DNA from: Thalassospira lohafexi
GTDB lineage: Bacteria; Pseudomonadota; Alphaproteobacteria; Rhodospirillales; Thalassospiraceae
NCBI RefSeq assembly: GCF_002844275.1
Contig: NZ_NXGX01000003.1
Coordinates: 203,549 to 267,548 of the forward strand
Direction: 5' to 3'
Length of the DNA: 64,000 bases
The notes below the pieces were generated by a model that was not told the origin of the DNA, made no database searches, and worked only from the letters and a program-made list of their open reading frames with translations. Positions 43,164 through 52,126 of this stretch are shown here, one piece after another; positions within the stretch are counted from its first letter, which is position 1, and each line of letters starts with the position of its first letter. The position numbers and the translations under genes were made by a program.

Positions 43164-44174
43164 ATGTCCCCCAAAGGCGCAGTAATGATTTGCGGTCACG
43201 GTTCGCGCGACGAACGCGCGGTTTCACAGTTCAACGCCATGGTTGAAACGATGAAACAAACCCATCTGGCCGACTACGATGTCGAAAGCGGCTTTCTCGA
43301 ATTTGCGCACCCGATCCTGCGCGATGGCTTTGAAAAGCTCAAAGCCATGGGCCATAAGAAGATTTATGCGCTTCCGGGCATGCTGTTTGCCGCTGGTCAC
43401 GTCAAAAATGACCTGCCGAGCGAGGTCAATAATTTCGCCAATGAAAACCCAGATATCGACGTAAAATTTGGCCGCGATCTGGCGATTGATCCGAAATTGC
43501 TGAGTGCCGCCAAAGACCGCATCGAAGAAGCACTTGCCACGGCTGACGACAGCATCGCGCGCGAAGATACGCTTTTGATGGTTGTTGGTCGCGGCACGAA
43601 CGACCCGGATGCCAATTCGAACGTCTATAAAGTCGCCCGGATGCTGCAAGAAGGTCTTGGTTTTGGCCGCACCGAAATCAGCTATTCCGGCGTCACCCAT
43701 CCGCGGGTGAATGCCGGTCTGCGCGAAGCGATGAAACTGGGCTATAAACGCGTTGTCGTGTTTCCCTATTTCCTGTTTGCGGGCATTCTGATCGACCGGA
43801 TTTATACCCACACCGACGAAGTTGCCGCCGAGTTTGGCGATGTCGAGTTCATCAAGGCCGGGTACCTCAAAGACCATCCGATGGTGCTGGCAAGTTTTGC
43901 CGAACGGTTGGCCGAGATCGATACCGGCGATAACAACATGAACTGCCAGCTGTGCAAATACCGCGAACAGATCATTGGCTATGAAGGCGATGTTGGCACG
44001 CCGCAGGTTGGCCATCATCACCATGTGATGGGGATCGGCACGGACGGTGGTCATGGTCACGGTCATGGGCACGGGCACGGACATCACCACCACGGTCATG
44101 GACATAGCCATGATCATGATCACGGGCACAGCCACGATCATGCCCATGACGACGCGAAATCGACCGGTTCATAA
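43164..44174 (+). CDS. cbiX: Sirohydrochlorin cobaltochelatase CbiX with His-rich tail
   Basis: A 336-residue class II chelatase that inserts cobalt into sirohydrochlorin at the start of the cobalt-early route. Two CbiX-like halves are visible: VMICGHGSRDERAV with the first metal/substrate His, and later VFPYFLFAGILIDRIY. MNCQLCKYREQ has a CxxC pair that could hold an Fe-S cluster or metal. The last ~50 residues are a tail rich in His and Gly, alternating H-G and H-D, likely binding or storing cobalt. The ATG has AAGGAG 9 bases upstream. First gene of the cbiX-cobH-cobL-cobI-cobJ-cobM operon. Confidence 0.93.
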   Translation: MSPKGAVMICGHGSRDERAVSQFNAMVETMKQTHLADYDVESGFLEFAHPILRDGFEKLKAMGHKKIYALPGMLFAAGHVKNDLPSEVNNFANENPDIDVKFGRDLAIDPKLLSAAKDRIEEALATADDSIAREDTLLMVVGRGTNDPDANSNVYKVARMLQEGLGFGRTEISYSGVTHPRVNAGLREAMKLGYKRVVVFPYFLFAGILIDRIYTHTDEVAAEFGDVEFIKAGYLKDHPMVLASFAERLAEIDTGDNNMNCQLCKYREQIIGYEGDVGTPQVGHHHHVMGIGTDGGHGHGHGHGHGHHHHGHGHSHDHDHGHSHDHAHDDAKSTGS

Positions 44175-44206
44175 CCGGTCGACACGACCACCTGAAAGGC
44201 GCGGCA

Positions 44207-44890
44207 ATGTTTGACTATCTGCGTGATCCGCAGGAAATCTATGCCAAAAGCTTTGCCACCATCGAAGCCGAGGCCGACCTTGCCCGCTTTTCAGATGATC
44301 AGCGGCCCGTTGCCATACGCATTATTCATGCCTGCGGCATGGTCGAAATAGCCGATCAGATTGCCTTTGGCGGCGATGTCATTGCCAATGCCACCGATGC
44401 ATTGCGGAACCGCAAACCGATCCTCTGTGATGCGGAAATGGTCCGGCATGGCATCATTTCGCGGCTGCTTCCGGCGGAAAACCCGGTTCTGTGCACCTTA
44501 AATGATGGCGATACCCATGGGCTGGCCCGTCAGATGGGCACAACCCGCTCCGCCGCCGCGGTTGAGGCGTGGGCCGATCATATCGAAGGTGCAATAATTG
44601 CTATTGGTAATGCGCCGACAGCACTTTTCCATCTGCTTGATGCCATTCATCATGGCCGCATGGCCAAACCAGCCGCGATTATTGGTATGCCCGTCGGGTT
44701 TGTCGGGGCGCGTGAAAGCAAGGATGCGCTGATTGAATATGCCGGAGACGTTCCGTTCATCACGCTGCGCGGGCGATTTGGCGGCAGTGCTGTGACCGCC
44801 GCCACCGTAAATGCCCTGGCGCGGCTGGCCCGCGATGACGGAGCAACACCGGATGGCACCCCAGGTCGCACGGCAGGGGTATCATCATGA
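44207..44890 (+). CDS. cobH: Precorrin-8X methylmutase (CobH/CbiC)
   Basis: A 227-residue enzyme that moves the C11 methyl group to C12. The catalytic histidine region RIIHACGMVEIADQIAFG and KPILCDAEMVRHGI are clear, with AIGNAPTALFHLLDAI and IIGMPVGFVGARESKDAL. Its stop overlaps the cobL start (ATGA). The whole operon is closely packed, so expression is coordinated. Confidence 0.95.
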   Translation: MFDYLRDPQEIYAKSFATIEAEADLARFSDDQRPVAIRIIHACGMVEIADQIAFGGDVIANATDALRNRKPILCDAEMVRHGIISRLLPAENPVLCTLNDGDTHGLARQMGTTRSAAAVEAWADHIEGAIIAIGNAPTALFHLLDAIHHGRMAKPAAIIGMPVGFVGARESKDALIEYAGDVPFITLRGRFGGSAVTAATVNALARLARDDGATPDGTPGRTAGVSS

Positions 44891-46140
44891 ACGAACAATC
44901 TCCGTTAAAAGGCCGCATCACGGTGATCGGCATTGGCGAAGATGGCTATGACGGCCTGTCGCCCATGGCGCGCAGCATCCTTGAAAATGCCCGGATCATA
45001 TTTGGCGGTACGCGCCATATTGCCATGTTGCCCGGAACCAACACCGCAACCCAAAACAAATGGATCACCCCGTTTGAAGCCAATCTTCCGATGATTGAGG
45101 ATTGCCTTGAACAAAACCCGGTGGTTCTGGCCAGTGGTGACCCGATGTATTTCGGGGTGGGCAATACGCTGATTAAATATTTCGGGACCGAACCAATATA
45201 TGCCATTCCGGCACCATCAAGCATTTCACTGGCGGCATCGCGGCTGGGCTGGGCGTTGGCCGATTGTGACGTGATTACATTGCATGGCCGCGCCCCGGAA
45301 GGGATCCGGTCGCATTTGCGCCCGCACGGCAAGCTGATCGCGCTCAGTGCCGATGGATCGACCCCGGCCTTGGTCGCGGTGATGCTGTGCGAGGCAGGAT
45401 TTGATCAAAGCCGCATGACGGTTTGCGAACGGCTTGGCGGATCAGAAGAACGCATCACCACCCAGACCGCCCAAACTTGGCAGTCCACCGCAACCTCGAT
45501 GCCCGATGTCAAACCGGTTGATCCGTTAAACCTGATCATGATTGACCTTCAGGCTGGCCCAAAGGCCCGGCCGCTGCTCAAAGGACCGGGCTTGCCTGAT
45601 GATGCCTTTATCCATGACGGCATGATCACCAAATCGGAAATCCGTGCGCAGACATTGTCATCATTGGCCCCGTTTGACGGTGGGGTATTGTGGGACATCG
45701 GGGCGGGATGTGGATCGGTTTCAATTGAATGGATGCGTATGGGCGGTGTTGCAGTCGCGATTGAGCGCGACGCAGAACGCTGTGCGATGATCGGCAAAAA
45801 TGCCATTCGCCTTGGTGTCCCGGGCATTGCGGTTGAAGAAAAATCCATCGAAGAAGCCCTTCTGTTCGCAGATCGCCTTCCCGTTCCTGATGCCATTTTC
45901 ATTGGTGGGGGCATTACCCATGACGGCCTGCTTGAGAAATGCTGGGATGTCTTGCCAGTACACGGACGGCTGGTCGCCAATACGGTGACGCTGGAAGGCG
46001 AAGAAAAATTATTACGTTTCTATAATAAAATGGGTGGCACGCTGTCGCGACTGTCGGTATCCCGACTGGTCCCGCGTGGCAATTTTAAGGGCTGGAGCAA
46101 CCTTGCCCCCGTCACCCACTATGTCGGAGTAAAAGCATGA
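44887..46140 (+). CDS. cobL: Precorrin-6Y C5,15-methyltransferase/decarboxylase CobL (CbiE-CbiT fusion)
   Basis: A 417-residue bifunctional methyltransferase. The N-terminal CbiE domain (~1-205) has ITVIGIGEDGYDGLSPMA and VVLASGDPMYFGVGNTL. The C-terminal CbiT domain (~215-417) has the class I SAM motif VLWDIGAGCGSVSIEWMRM and AVAIERDAERCAMIGKNA, and catalyses the C15 methylation plus loss of the C12 acetate carboxyl. ATGA overlaps occur on both sides. The fusion is common in the aerobic nomenclature but also works on cobalt forms. Confidence 0.95.
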   Translation: MNEQSPLKGRITVIGIGEDGYDGLSPMARSILENARIIFGGTRHIAMLPGTNTATQNKWITPFEANLPMIEDCLEQNPVVLASGDPMYFGVGNTLIKYFGTEPIYAIPAPSSISLAASRLGWALADCDVITLHGRAPEGIRSHLRPHGKLIALSADGSTPALVAVMLCEAGFDQSRMTVCERLGGSEERITTQTAQTWQSTATSMPDVKPVDPLNLIMIDLQAGPKARPLLKGPGLPDDAFIHDGMITKSEIRAQTLSSLAPFDGGVLWDIGAGCGSVSIEWMRMGGVAVAIERDAERCAMIGKNAIRLGVPGIAVEEKSIEEALLFADRLPVPDAIFIGGGITHDGLLEKCWDVLPVHGRLVANTVTLEGEEKLLRFYNKMGGTLSRLSVSRLVPRGNFKGWSNLAPVTHYVGVKA

Positions 46141-46883
46141 ACCGTGCGGAACCATTATCCGCAAGCCCCCAAAGCCATCCGGTCACCGGAACGGCTTATG
46201 GTCTTGGCATCGGTCCGGGGGAGCCCGATCTGATCACGTTAAAAGCCTATAACATCCTGCAAAAGGCCGATGTGATTGCCTATCCCGCCCTTGAAGATGG
46301 CGTTAGTCTTGCCCGGCAAATCGTCGATACGCACATCCCAAAAGGCCGCACCGAAATTGCCATTCGCATCGAAATGGGCAAACCGGCTGATCCGATCTAT
46401 GACGCGGCTGCGCTTGAAATTGGCCAGCATCTGGCGGCGGGTAAAACTGTCGCGGTTTTATGCGAAGGCGATCCGTTCTTCTACGGCAGTTTCATGTATC
46501 TGTATGGCCGTCTGGCCGATGCCGGGCATTCGGTTGAAACTGTCCCCGGTGTCAGTTCGATGATGGCCTGTGCCGCACAGCTTGGCGCCCCGCTTGCCGC
46601 CAAGAATGACGTTTTACAAGTCATCCCCGGACCACTGGATAAAGACCGCCTGCGCACGCAGCTTGGCAATACCGATGCCGCCGCAATCATCAAGCTTGGC
46701 CGTCATTTTACCAAAGTCCGCGATGTGATTAATGAGCTGGGCCTGACGGATCGGGCGCGCTATATCGAACGCGCCACCCTTGATAGCCAGAAAATGGTGC
46801 CATTGGCCGATCTTCCAGCCGATGCCACAGCCCCGTATTTTTCGATGATCCTGATCCACCGTCGCGGAGACGCATGGCGATGA
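46137..46883 (+). CDS. cobI: Precorrin-2 C20-methyltransferase (CobI/CbiL)
   Basis: A 248-residue class III methyltransferase. GLGIGPGEPDLITLKAYNI and LCEGDPFFYGSFMYLYGRL are the substrate and SAM motifs, with VPGVSSMMACAAQLGAPL. It acts right after SUMT (and CbiX, if cobalt is inserted early). ATGA overlaps connect it with cobL upstream and cobJ downstream. Confidence 0.95.
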   Translation: MNRAEPLSASPQSHPVTGTAYGLGIGPGEPDLITLKAYNILQKADVIAYPALEDGVSLARQIVDTHIPKGRTEIAIRIEMGKPADPIYDAAALEIGQHLAAGKTVAVLCEGDPFFYGSFMYLYGRLADAGHSVETVPGVSSMMACAAQLGAPLAAKNDVLQVIPGPLDKDRLRTQLGNTDAAAIIKLGRHFTKVRDVINELGLTDRARYIERATLDSQKMVPLADLPADATAPYFSMILIHRRGDAWR

Positions 46884-48820
46884 CTGCTCATAACAGCTCA
46901 AACACTCCGGTACCGGCCTTGCCGACCCATCCGATTGCCCCGATTGCGGTGATTTGCCTCACACAGCGTGCCCTTCCGATGGCAAAACGCATTGCCGCCA
47001 GCCTGCAGGGCGCGTCAGTTCATGGTCTGCGCACCCGGGTTTCGACCAAGGATGTCGATGTCGCCTTTGACGATACCATTGCGCATCTGCAACGAACATT
47101 TTCATCCGATCATGTGATCATTGGCGTCTGTGCATCGGGCATTCTGATCCGCGCACTCGCACCGCTTCTGGCCGGAAAGTGGCAAGATGCCGCCGTGCTT
47201 GCCGTTGATGAAGCCGGTAAAACCTTTATCCCGCTTTTGGGCGGACATCATGGCGGTAACCGGCTGGCGCGCGATTTGGCAGACCGCCTTGGTGGCATTG
47301 CGGCCATCACAACACCGGGCGATGCCATGCTGGGTCTGGCCCTTGATGAGCCGCCCAAGGGGTGGAAACTCGGCACGCCTGAAACGATCAAGCCCGCGAC
47401 CGCCGCCCTTTTGGCCGGTGCATCCGCGCGTCTTGAGATTGAGGCTGGGTCCGGCGCATGGCTGACCAACAGTACCCTTCCTCAGTCTGAGGACGGCACC
47501 ATCCTGATCACGGCAACCGCACGCGAAGGTGCCGATGATGACGCGATCAGTGATGTATCAGATACCGCCATTACATATCACCCGCCGGTCCTTGCGCTGG
47601 GTGTTGGATGTGAGCGCGGCTGTCCAATTGATGACTTGTATGATCTTGTCACGGAAACGCTGGCCGGGCAGTGTCTGAGCGTCAAGGCAATTGCCTGTGT
47701 CACCTCGATTGATCTTAAGGCCGACGAGGCGTGCGTCCATGAACTGGCCCGCCGCCTTGGTGTCCCGGCCCGGTTCTTTGATGCGCAAACGCTTGAGGCT
47801 GAGGCAGACCGGCTTGTCACCCCGTCTGATGTGGTCTTTGCCGAAACCGGCTGTCATGGTGTTGCCGAGGGTGCCGCGCTTGCGACCGTTGGTCCAAATG
47901 GCAAACTGATCGTTCCCAAACACAAAACCAAACGCGCGACCTGTGCGGTTGCCTTGTCACAAGATGACATCACACCTGAAACCGTGGGCAAAGCCCAGGG
48001 CAAGCTTTCGATTGTCGGCATTGGGCCGGGTCAAACCGGCTGGCGCAGCCCGGAAGCCTCCGACCTGATTGGCCGCGCATCCGATATTGTTGGCTATCAG
48101 ATGTATCTTGATCTTCTGGGCCCGCTGATTGACGGCAAGGATTGCCATCATTCCGATTTGGGTGCCGAAGAAGCCCGCGCACGCCATGCGCTTGAACTCG
48201 CCGCAACCGGCAAGGACGTCGCACTGATCGGGTCGGGCGATGCCGGGATTTATGCGCTGGCAACATTGGTGTTTGAATTGCTTGATCGCGAAGACCGCAG
48301 TGACTGGAACCGGGTTGCAGTTCAGGTGTCACCGGGGATTTCCGCCCTTCAGGCAGCGGCATCGCGGATCGGGGCACCGCTGGGCCATGATTTCTGTGCG
48401 ATTTCGCTATCGGACCTTCTGACCCCGCGCGACGATATCCTGCGCCGTCTTAAGGCCGCTGCCGAGGGCGACTTTGTGATTGCATTCTATAACCCGGTAT
48501 CCAAACGTCGCCGCGATTTGCTGGCCAAGGCGCGCGATATCCTGCTCGACCACCGCAATGCGGATACGCCCGTGGTTCTGGGCCGTCAACTGGGCCGCCC
48601 GGATGAGGAAATTACGGTCGTTCCGCTTTCGAAACTAGAAGTCGATATGGTCGATATGCTGACCACAGTTCTGATCGGGTCCAGCAACAGCCGCCATATC
48701 ACGCGCGGCGAAAACCAATGGGTCTATACCCCGCGCGGCTACGCCAAAAAGGGCCCGGATGCTGCCAATGCCCCGGTTTCAAGCAGCACGTCCACATCCA
48801 AAAACGACAAGGCAGAATAA
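46880..48820 (+). CDS. cobJ: CbiG-CobJ fusion (cobalt-precorrin-5A hydrolase + C17-methyltransferase)
   Basis: A 646-residue two-domain protein. The N-terminal ~365 residues match CbiG: AVICLTQRALPMAKRIA, VIIGVCASGILIRALAPLLAGKWQDAAVLAVDEAG, LLGGHHGGNRLARDLA, and the CbiG C-terminal part PVLALGVGCERGCP and FAETGCHGVAEGAA. The rest (~370-646) is a CobJ/CbiH C17-methyltransferase: LSIVGIGPGQTGWRSPEASDLI, LIGSGDAGIYALATLVFELL and VSPGISALQAAASRIGAPLGHDF. ATG 46880 overlaps the cobI stop (ATGA) and is 9 bases from CGGAGA; the ATG at 46874 is too close. The serine/threonine-rich C-terminal tail looks non-structural. Confidence 0.94.
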   Translation: MTAHNSSNTPVPALPTHPIAPIAVICLTQRALPMAKRIAASLQGASVHGLRTRVSTKDVDVAFDDTIAHLQRTFSSDHVIIGVCASGILIRALAPLLAGKWQDAAVLAVDEAGKTFIPLLGGHHGGNRLARDLADRLGGIAAITTPGDAMLGLALDEPPKGWKLGTPETIKPATAALLAGASARLEIEAGSGAWLTNSTLPQSEDGTILITATAREGADDDAISDVSDTAITYHPPVLALGVGCERGCPIDDLYDLVTETLAGQCLSVKAIACVTSIDLKADEACVHELARRLGVPARFFDAQTLEAEADRLVTPSDVVFAETGCHGVAEGAALATVGPNGKLIVPKHKTKRATCAVALSQDDITPETVGKAQGKLSIVGIGPGQTGWRSPEASDLIGRASDIVGYQMYLDLLGPLIDGKDCHHSDLGAEEARARHALELAATGKDVALIGSGDAGIYALATLVFELLDREDRSDWNRVAVQVSPGISALQAAASRIGAPLGHDFCAISLSDLLTPRDDILRRLKAAAEGDFVIAFYNPVSKRRRDLLAKARDILLDHRNADTPVVLGRQLGRPDEEITVVPLSKLEVDMVDMLTTVLIGSSNSRHITRGENQWVYTPRGYAKKGPDAANAPVSSSTSTSKNDKAE

Positions 48821-49581
48821 TGACCGTTCATTTTATTGGCGCTGGCCCCGGCGCCCCGGACCTGATCACGGTACGTGGTTTGCGGCTGATCGAAAAATGC
48901 CCGGTGTGTCTGTATGCCGGGTCGCTGGTGCCCGAAGAAATCGTCACATCGGCCCCGGAAGGTGCGCGCGTGGTTGATACCGCATCGATGCATCTTGATG
49001 AAATCATTGCCGAAATCGAAGCGGCCCACGCCAAGGGCCAGGATGTTGCGCGTGTTCATTCGGGCGATCCGTCGATTTATGGTGCAATCGCCGAACAGAT
49101 CCGCCGACTGGATGATCTTGGCATTGCCTATGATATTACGCCGGGCGTTTCGGCCTATGCGGCCGTCGCAGCCGAAATCGGGGCAGAGCTGACCCTGCCC
49201 GATATTTCGCAAACCGTGATCCTGACGCGCACCGCCATGCGGTCATCAAGCATGCCAGACGGCGAAAGTCTCTCGGAACTTGGCAAATCGCGCGCAACAC
49301 TGGCGGTGCATTTGTCGATCAACAATCTGGTCAATGTCGTGCGGGACCTGACGCCGCATTACGGCGCGGACTGCCCAGTGGTGATTGCCTATCGTGCGAC
49401 ATGGCCTGATCAGCAATATATCTTTGGCACGCTTGGCGATATCCGTGCCAAGGTCAAAGGCAGCGGCATTACCCGTACCGCCCTGATCATGGTGGGTGAC
49501 GTTTTCGGGCGAAAAGACTTTACCGACTCCCGACTTTACGCCGCAGACCACACGCATGTTCTACGCCCGGCCAAGGCATAA
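48820..49581 (+). CDS. cobM: Precorrin-4 C11-methyltransferase (CobM/CbiF)
   Basis: A 253-residue class III methyltransferase with HFIGAGPGAPDLITVRGL, CLYAGSLVPEEIV, RVHSGDPSIYGAIAEQIR and ITPGVSAYAAVAAEIGAEL. The ATG shares a base with the cobJ stop (TAATG). Last gene of the operon; a strong terminator follows 6 bases later. Confidence 0.95.
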   Translation: MTVHFIGAGPGAPDLITVRGLRLIEKCPVCLYAGSLVPEEIVTSAPEGARVVDTASMHLDEIIAEIEAAHAKGQDVARVHSGDPSIYGAIAEQIRRLDDLGIAYDITPGVSAYAAVAAEIGAELTLPDISQTVILTRTAMRSSSMPDGESLSELGKSRATLAVHLSINNLVNVVRDLTPHYGADCPVVIAYRATWPDQQYIFGTLGDIRAKVKGSGITRTALIMVGDVFGRKDFTDSRLYAADHTHVLRPAKA

Positions 49582-49587
49582 GAAATC

Positions 49588-49615
49588 CGGGCGGGCACAT
49601 GTCCGCCCGTTTTTT
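49588..49615 (+). terminator. Terminator of the cbiX-cobM operon
   Basis: 9-bp GC-rich stem, CGGGCGGGC pairing with GTCCGCCCG (one G-T pair) around ACAT, followed by six Ts. Confidence 0.9.
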
Positions 49616-49755
49616 GCACAAAGCACCCAAGCACGAAGTTTATTTTTTGCGCAGAACCAACAATTTGCTGAAAAATATGTCATTTCAACCGTGAACATCC
49701 TTGACCGCCCCTTGCCCGGACGCCTTTAATCAAAAGGTAACTAAGGGAAGAGTGC

Positions 49756-51159
49756 ATGTTCAATGAGATGAAGATGGACGACCAGATTCGCGAACCTTAT
49801 CGCGCGTTGGTTGAATGGATGGAAGCAAGCGGCCCCGAGGTTCTTGAACAAAAGCGCCTCGAAGCCGAAACTCTGTTCCGCAAGATCGGGATTACATTTG
49901 CCGTTTACGGCGAAGGCGGCGATCCCGAACGGCTCATACCCTTTGATTTGATCCCGCGTATTTTTACCGCTGGCGAATGGCGTAAGCTTGAACGCGGTGT
50001 CAAACAGCGCGCGCGCGCGCTCAACACATTTTTGTATGACGTCTATCATAATGCGGAAATCATCAAGGCCGGGATCGTTCCGGCCGATCTGGTTTTCAAA
50101 AATGCGGCGTTTGAGCCCGCCGTGATTGGCATTGATCCACCGCGTAAGGTTTATAGCCATATTGTCGGTGTCGATATTGTGCGCACCGGGCCAGAAGATT
50201 TTTACGTTCTTGAAGACAACTGCCGCACACCATCTGGTGTGTCGTATATGCTCGAGAACCGCGAGATCATGATGCGCATGTTCCCGGATCTGTTCAAAAG
50301 CCTTCGGATCGAGCCGGTCGAAAGCTATCCCGACATGTTGCTCAAGACGCTCAAAAGCATTGCACCCGACAAATGTGATCGCGATCCCAATATTGTGGTC
50401 CTGACCCCCGGTGCAATGAACAGCGCGTATTATGAGCATTCCTTCCTGGCCGACCAAATGGGTGTCGAACTGGTCGAAGGACAGGATTTGTTTGTGTCCG
50501 ACGGCCGTGTTTACATGCGCACCACACGCGGGCCGGAACGGGTTGATGTGATTTATCGCCGCATTGACGATGCCTATATCGATCCACTTTGTTTCCGCCC
50601 CGATTCAGTACTGGGTGTGCCGGGCCTGATGAATGTGTATCGATCGGGCGGGGTTGCCATTTGTTCGGCACCCGGAGCGGGTGTTGCTGATGACAAGGCG
50701 ATCTATACCTATGTCCCCGATATGATCCGCTTTTACCTTGGTCAGGAACCGATCCTTAATAACGTGCCGACGTGGAAATGCGGCAAGCCTGATGATCTGA
50801 AATACGTGCTTGAAAACCTTGGTGAACTGGTGGTCAAGGAAGTCCACGGGTCAGGCGGCTATGGCATGCTGGTTGGCCCGGCATCGACCAAGGAAGAACA
50901 GGTTGCCTATGCCGAACGCATCAAGGCCGATCCGGGCGACTTCATTGCCCAGCCAACCCTTGCGTTGTCTGCCTGCCCGACATTTGTTGAAAGCGGCATT
51001 GCACCACGTCATGTCGATTTCAGGCCATTTTGTCTTGTTGGCGACAACATTCGTCTCGCACCGGGGGGATTGACCCGGGTTGCCATGCGCGAAGGGTCGC
51101 TTGTTGTGAACTCGTCACAGGGTGGCGGGGTCAAGGATACATGGATCATGACCGATTAA
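49756..51159 (+). CDS. Circularly permuted ATP-grasp type 2 protein
   Basis: A 467-residue protein of the DUF404/DUF407 group, a circularly permuted ATP-grasp ligase. Conserved parts are IPFDLIPRIFTAGEWRKLERG, FYVLEDNCRTPSGVSYMLENR, VVLTPGAMNSAYYEHSFLA and VVKEVHGSGGYGMLVGP with the nucleotide-binding lysine. Such proteins are predicted to form an amide or peptide bond with ATP. The next three genes (Alpha-E, transglutaminase, Anbu) are the usual partners of this predicted peptide-modification system (known from comparative genomics). AAGGGA precedes the ATG. Confidence 0.92.
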   Translation: MFNEMKMDDQIREPYRALVEWMEASGPEVLEQKRLEAETLFRKIGITFAVYGEGGDPERLIPFDLIPRIFTAGEWRKLERGVKQRARALNTFLYDVYHNAEIIKAGIVPADLVFKNAAFEPAVIGIDPPRKVYSHIVGVDIVRTGPEDFYVLEDNCRTPSGVSYMLENREIMMRMFPDLFKSLRIEPVESYPDMLLKTLKSIAPDKCDRDPNIVVLTPGAMNSAYYEHSFLADQMGVELVEGQDLFVSDGRVYMRTTRGPERVDVIYRRIDDAYIDPLCFRPDSVLGVPGLMNVYRSGGVAICSAPGAGVADDKAIYTYVPDMIRFYLGQEPILNNVPTWKCGKPDDLKYVLENLGELVVKEVHGSGGYGMLVGPASTKEEQVAYAERIKADPGDFIAQPTLALSACPTFVESGIAPRHVDFRPFCLVGDNIRLAPGGLTRVAMREGSLVVNSSQGGGVKDTWIMTD

Positions 51160-51177
51160 GGAAAAGGGGGTTTAGAG

Positions 51178-52125
51178 ATGCTTAGTCGTACTGCTGACAA
51201 CCTTTTCTGGTTGTCGAGATATGTTGAACGGGCTGAGAATATGGCCCGTCTGATGGAAATGGGCTATCGCATGGCGCTGATGCCTGCGGTCGGTGATGGC
51301 AATCGATCTGAATGGGAATCGGTTTTGTCGGCGTCGGGCTGCCATGCGGGATACGATCCCAACGCGCCGCTGCGCCAGGAAGAGGTTGCCAATTTCCTGA
51401 TCTTTAGCCGGGAAAACCCGTCATCGATCATTAATTGCTTTGAAGCCGCAAGGGCCAGTGCGCGCGCCATGCGTACAGCCATTACCGCCGAAATGTGGGA
51501 TGCTCTCAACAGTTCATTGATGGAGCTTCGCCGCCCATCAATGCACAATCTGGCCAAGAACGAACTTCCCGAGTTTATCGACTGGGTGAAAAAGCAGGGT
51601 GCGCTTTTCCGTGGATCAACAGATTCCACCATTTTGCGCAATGACGGCTATGACTTTATCCGTCTGGGCACCTTTATCGAGCGGGCTGATAACACCGCGC
51701 GTCTTCTGGATGTTAAATATTACGTTCTACTCCCTGAAACCAGCATGGTTGGCGACGGGGTTGATAACTATCAATGGACCACGGTCCTTCGTGCCGCATC
51801 GTCATTGCGCGCCTTTCACTGGGTGTATCGCGATGATTATTCGCCCTATCGCATTGCGCATTTCCTGATCCTTAATCCGTTCAGCCCGCGTTCGCTGGCC
51901 CATTGTGCCGAACAAATTACCCAGCACCTTGAAAGGCTGGCCCGTCATTACGGGCAACGCCACCCGGTTCATGGGCAGTCGGTCGAGATGTATTCAATGC
52001 TGACCCAAAGCGACATGGAAGAAATCTTCTCGACCGGGTTGCACGGTTTTCTCAGTGATTTTCAAGGGCGTAACCGCGCACTTTCGGCGGCAATTGCCGA
52101 AACCTACCATTTCGGGGGACAGTAA
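51178..52125 (+). CDS. Alpha-E domain protein (DUF403)
   Basis: A 315-residue helical protein of the Alpha-E family, beginning with the family-typical MLSRTADNLFWLSRYVERAENMARLMEMG, then INCFEAARASARAMRTAI and FIRLGTFIERADNTARLLDVKYYVLL. Biochemical role not established; it accompanies circularly permuted ATP-grasp and transglutaminase-like genes and may be an adaptor or carrier. It starts 18 bases after the ATP-grasp gene; the stop lies one base before the transglutaminase ATG. Confidence 0.92.
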   Translation: MLSRTADNLFWLSRYVERAENMARLMEMGYRMALMPAVGDGNRSEWESVLSASGCHAGYDPNAPLRQEEVANFLIFSRENPSSIINCFEAARASARAMRTAITAEMWDALNSSLMELRRPSMHNLAKNELPEFIDWVKKQGALFRGSTDSTILRNDGYDFIRLGTFIERADNTARLLDVKYYVLLPETSMVGDGVDNYQWTTVLRAASSLRAFHWVYRDDYSPYRIAHFLILNPFSPRSLAHCAEQITQHLERLARHYGQRHPVHGQSVEMYSMLTQSDMEEIFSTGLHGFLSDFQGRNRALSAAIAETYHFGGQ

Positions 52126-52126
52126 A

